From: Peptostreptococcaceae bacterium
GTDB lineage: Bacteria > Bacillota_A > Clostridia > Peptostreptococcales > Anaerovoracaceae
DNA length: 22,901 nucleotides
NCBI GenBank assembly: GCA_016650135.1
Contig: JAENWH010000004.1
Location: 1 to 22,901, forward strand
Direction of reading: 5' to 3'
Shown here: positions 22,273 through 22,901 of the stretch, piece by piece
Layout: each line of letters begins with the position of its first letter
How positions within the stretch are numbered: the stretch's first letter is position 1
Made by a program: the position numbers and the translations under genes
Notes under the pieces: model-generated
The model's database searches: none
What the model was told of the DNA's origin: nothing
What the model saw: only the letters and a program-made list of their open reading frames with translations

Positions 22273-22337
22273 AAAACGAACCCTTTTCTGGTATGATTCA
22301 GTTAGCCTACCTATCAACCAGAAAAGGAGTTCGTTTT
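22273..22337 (+). promoter_or_regulatory. Hairpin covering the ribosome binding site of a transposase gene
   Basis: Arms 22273-22292 (AAAACGAACCCTTTTCTGGT) and 22317-22337 pair along their whole length with a single one-base bulge and a 24-base loop. The right arm contains AAAAGGAG (22322-22329), placed correctly before the ATG at 22340. In an RNA the site would be buried in the stem, as in several insertion sequences that block translation from read-through transcripts. Confidence 0.65.
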
Positions 22338-22339
22338 GT

Positions 22340-22838
22340 ATGACACATTCTACATCATCCACCTTCGGCCTTCAATCCCTTTTGTTCTCTAGAGCTGACT
22401 TGTCATCATGCTTCTTCAGTCCACCCTCTGATCTCGGAGCTTGAGATGCGGTGCTCCATGACTGCAAAACAGAACTCAAAGGGCAAGAAGCAGTGGTTCA
22501 TAGGGTACAAGGCTCATCTCGCTACCGATGACTTCGGCGTGACGATCGCCTTTGTTGTAACTGGAGCCTGTGTCCATGACTGCAAGGTCGCAGTCCCTCT
22601 CATGAAGAAGGTAAAGAAAATCACAGATTTCTTATATGCCCTTATGGACAAAGGATACCTCAACCCTGACATCAATGCCTATGTTGACAGTATCGAACGG
22701 AAGGTGATCATTGACCAGCGGGCCCACAGGGGCGTTTCCGCACTGCCTATGGCGAAGGCCGCCAGATTCAAGGCCGGGACTACTGTGTTTAATCAAGTAC
22801 TTTTCCCTAAAATGATCGTAAGTATTTCCCTATTTTGA
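22340..22838 (+). pseudogene. IS4/IS5-like DDE transposase, broken
   Basis: The ATG at 22340 opens a 34-codon frame (MTHSTSSTFGLQSLLFSRAD, then a stop at 22442-22444) that looks like a transposase N terminus. From 22446 a different frame reads QWFIGYKAHLATDDFGVTIA, then VTGACVHDCKVAVPLMKKVK, LMDKGYLN and KVIIDQRAHRGVSA. This is the central DDE block with 'GYKaHla.D', 'tGA.vHD...ailLm' and 'DkGY'. The region with the first Asp and the joining frame are missing, and after about 22785 (RFKAGTTVF) the similarity stops, so the last Glu block is lost. Exact family not certain. Confidence 0.75.
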
Positions 22839-22901
22839 TCTTTTCTTTTTTCCCTACAATAATTCCTAATTTTTTGTATTGGATTTATCACTTAGAGCAA
22901 C
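22839..22901. other. T-rich right edge of window
   Basis: Very T-rich, no gene start visible. The motif TTTCCCTA occurs near 22802, 22826 and 22849. This may be the leader of a gene beyond the window or the site of the transposase truncation. Confidence 0.3.

Noticed and set aside
22802..22860. Three TTTCCCTA motifs as iterons or a regulatory array
   Set aside because: Short, in a T-rich stretch and not strictly spaced. Chance is a sufficient explanation.

Overview
This window is a surface-polysaccharide (capsule or O-antigen-like) biosynthesis locus, broken into blocks by many decayed insertion sequences. The polysaccharide genes are AT-rich. The transposase remnants are visibly more GC-rich. 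The simplest reading is an AT-rich, transferred glycan locus in a host of moderate GC content. The mix of remnant families and the gene style would suit an anaerobic host-associated or sediment bacterium, for example a Sphaerochaeta-like spirochaete or a Firmicute. Nothing here settles the taxon. I see no rRNA, tRNA or CRISPR array.

Layout. Block A (1-5444) is one tight run on the + strand: a DegT-type sugar aminotransferase (5' end outside the window), a PglC-like phosphoglycosyl transferase, a fold-type I aminotransferase, a D-2-hydroxyacid dehydrogenase, a CarB-like ATP-grasp ligase, and a possible glycosyltransferase that I could not place in a family. Region 5445-8862 is a graveyard of IS66-type transposase and tyrosine-recombinase fragments, with a small zinc-ribbon ORF and a frameshifted DUF2188-like gene. 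Block B is a single GT4 glycosyltransferase (8863-9984). Region 9985-11852 holds fragments of IS4-superfamily, IS66 and IS630 elements. It also holds a decayed second copy of the DegT-tail/PglC-like pair. Block C (11853-17474) has a GT2, an EpsG/Wzy-like polymerase, a sulfotransferase-like protein and two GT4 enzymes. After another IS66 end, Block D (18195-20860) has a TupA-like ATP-grasp protein, the stump of a second one, and a DUF362 protein. Region 20861-22901 holds IS3, IS1634-like, IS4-like and other DDE transposase remnants.

How the genes could work together (inference). The DegT aminotransferase makes an amino sugar. The PglC-like enzyme loads the first sugar phosphate onto undecaprenyl phosphate. 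The GT2 and GT4 enzymes extend the repeat unit and the EpsG-like protein polymerises it. Three kinds of decoration are suggested: an amino- or hydroxy-acid substituent (aminotransferase, dehydrogenase, CarB-like ATP-grasp), an amino acid or peptide substituent (TupA-like ATP-grasp), and sulfation. No flippase, ABC exporter or chain-length regulator is visible, so the locus must continue outside the window or rely on genes elsewhere.

The most unusual structural signal is in the remnants. At least three times, the 3' parts of two transposase genes lie head to head (N-terminal ends facing), with an inverted repeat at or near the junction: a 13-bp hairpin at 5653-5690, imperfect 24-bp arms at 10507-10595, and a perfect 40-bp palindrome at 21824-21863. 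A perfect 32-bp palindrome at 7745-7776 caps a recombinase fragment in the same way. Three copies of the same IS66 right end, with a conserved hairpin, sit at or near the borders of the glycan blocks.
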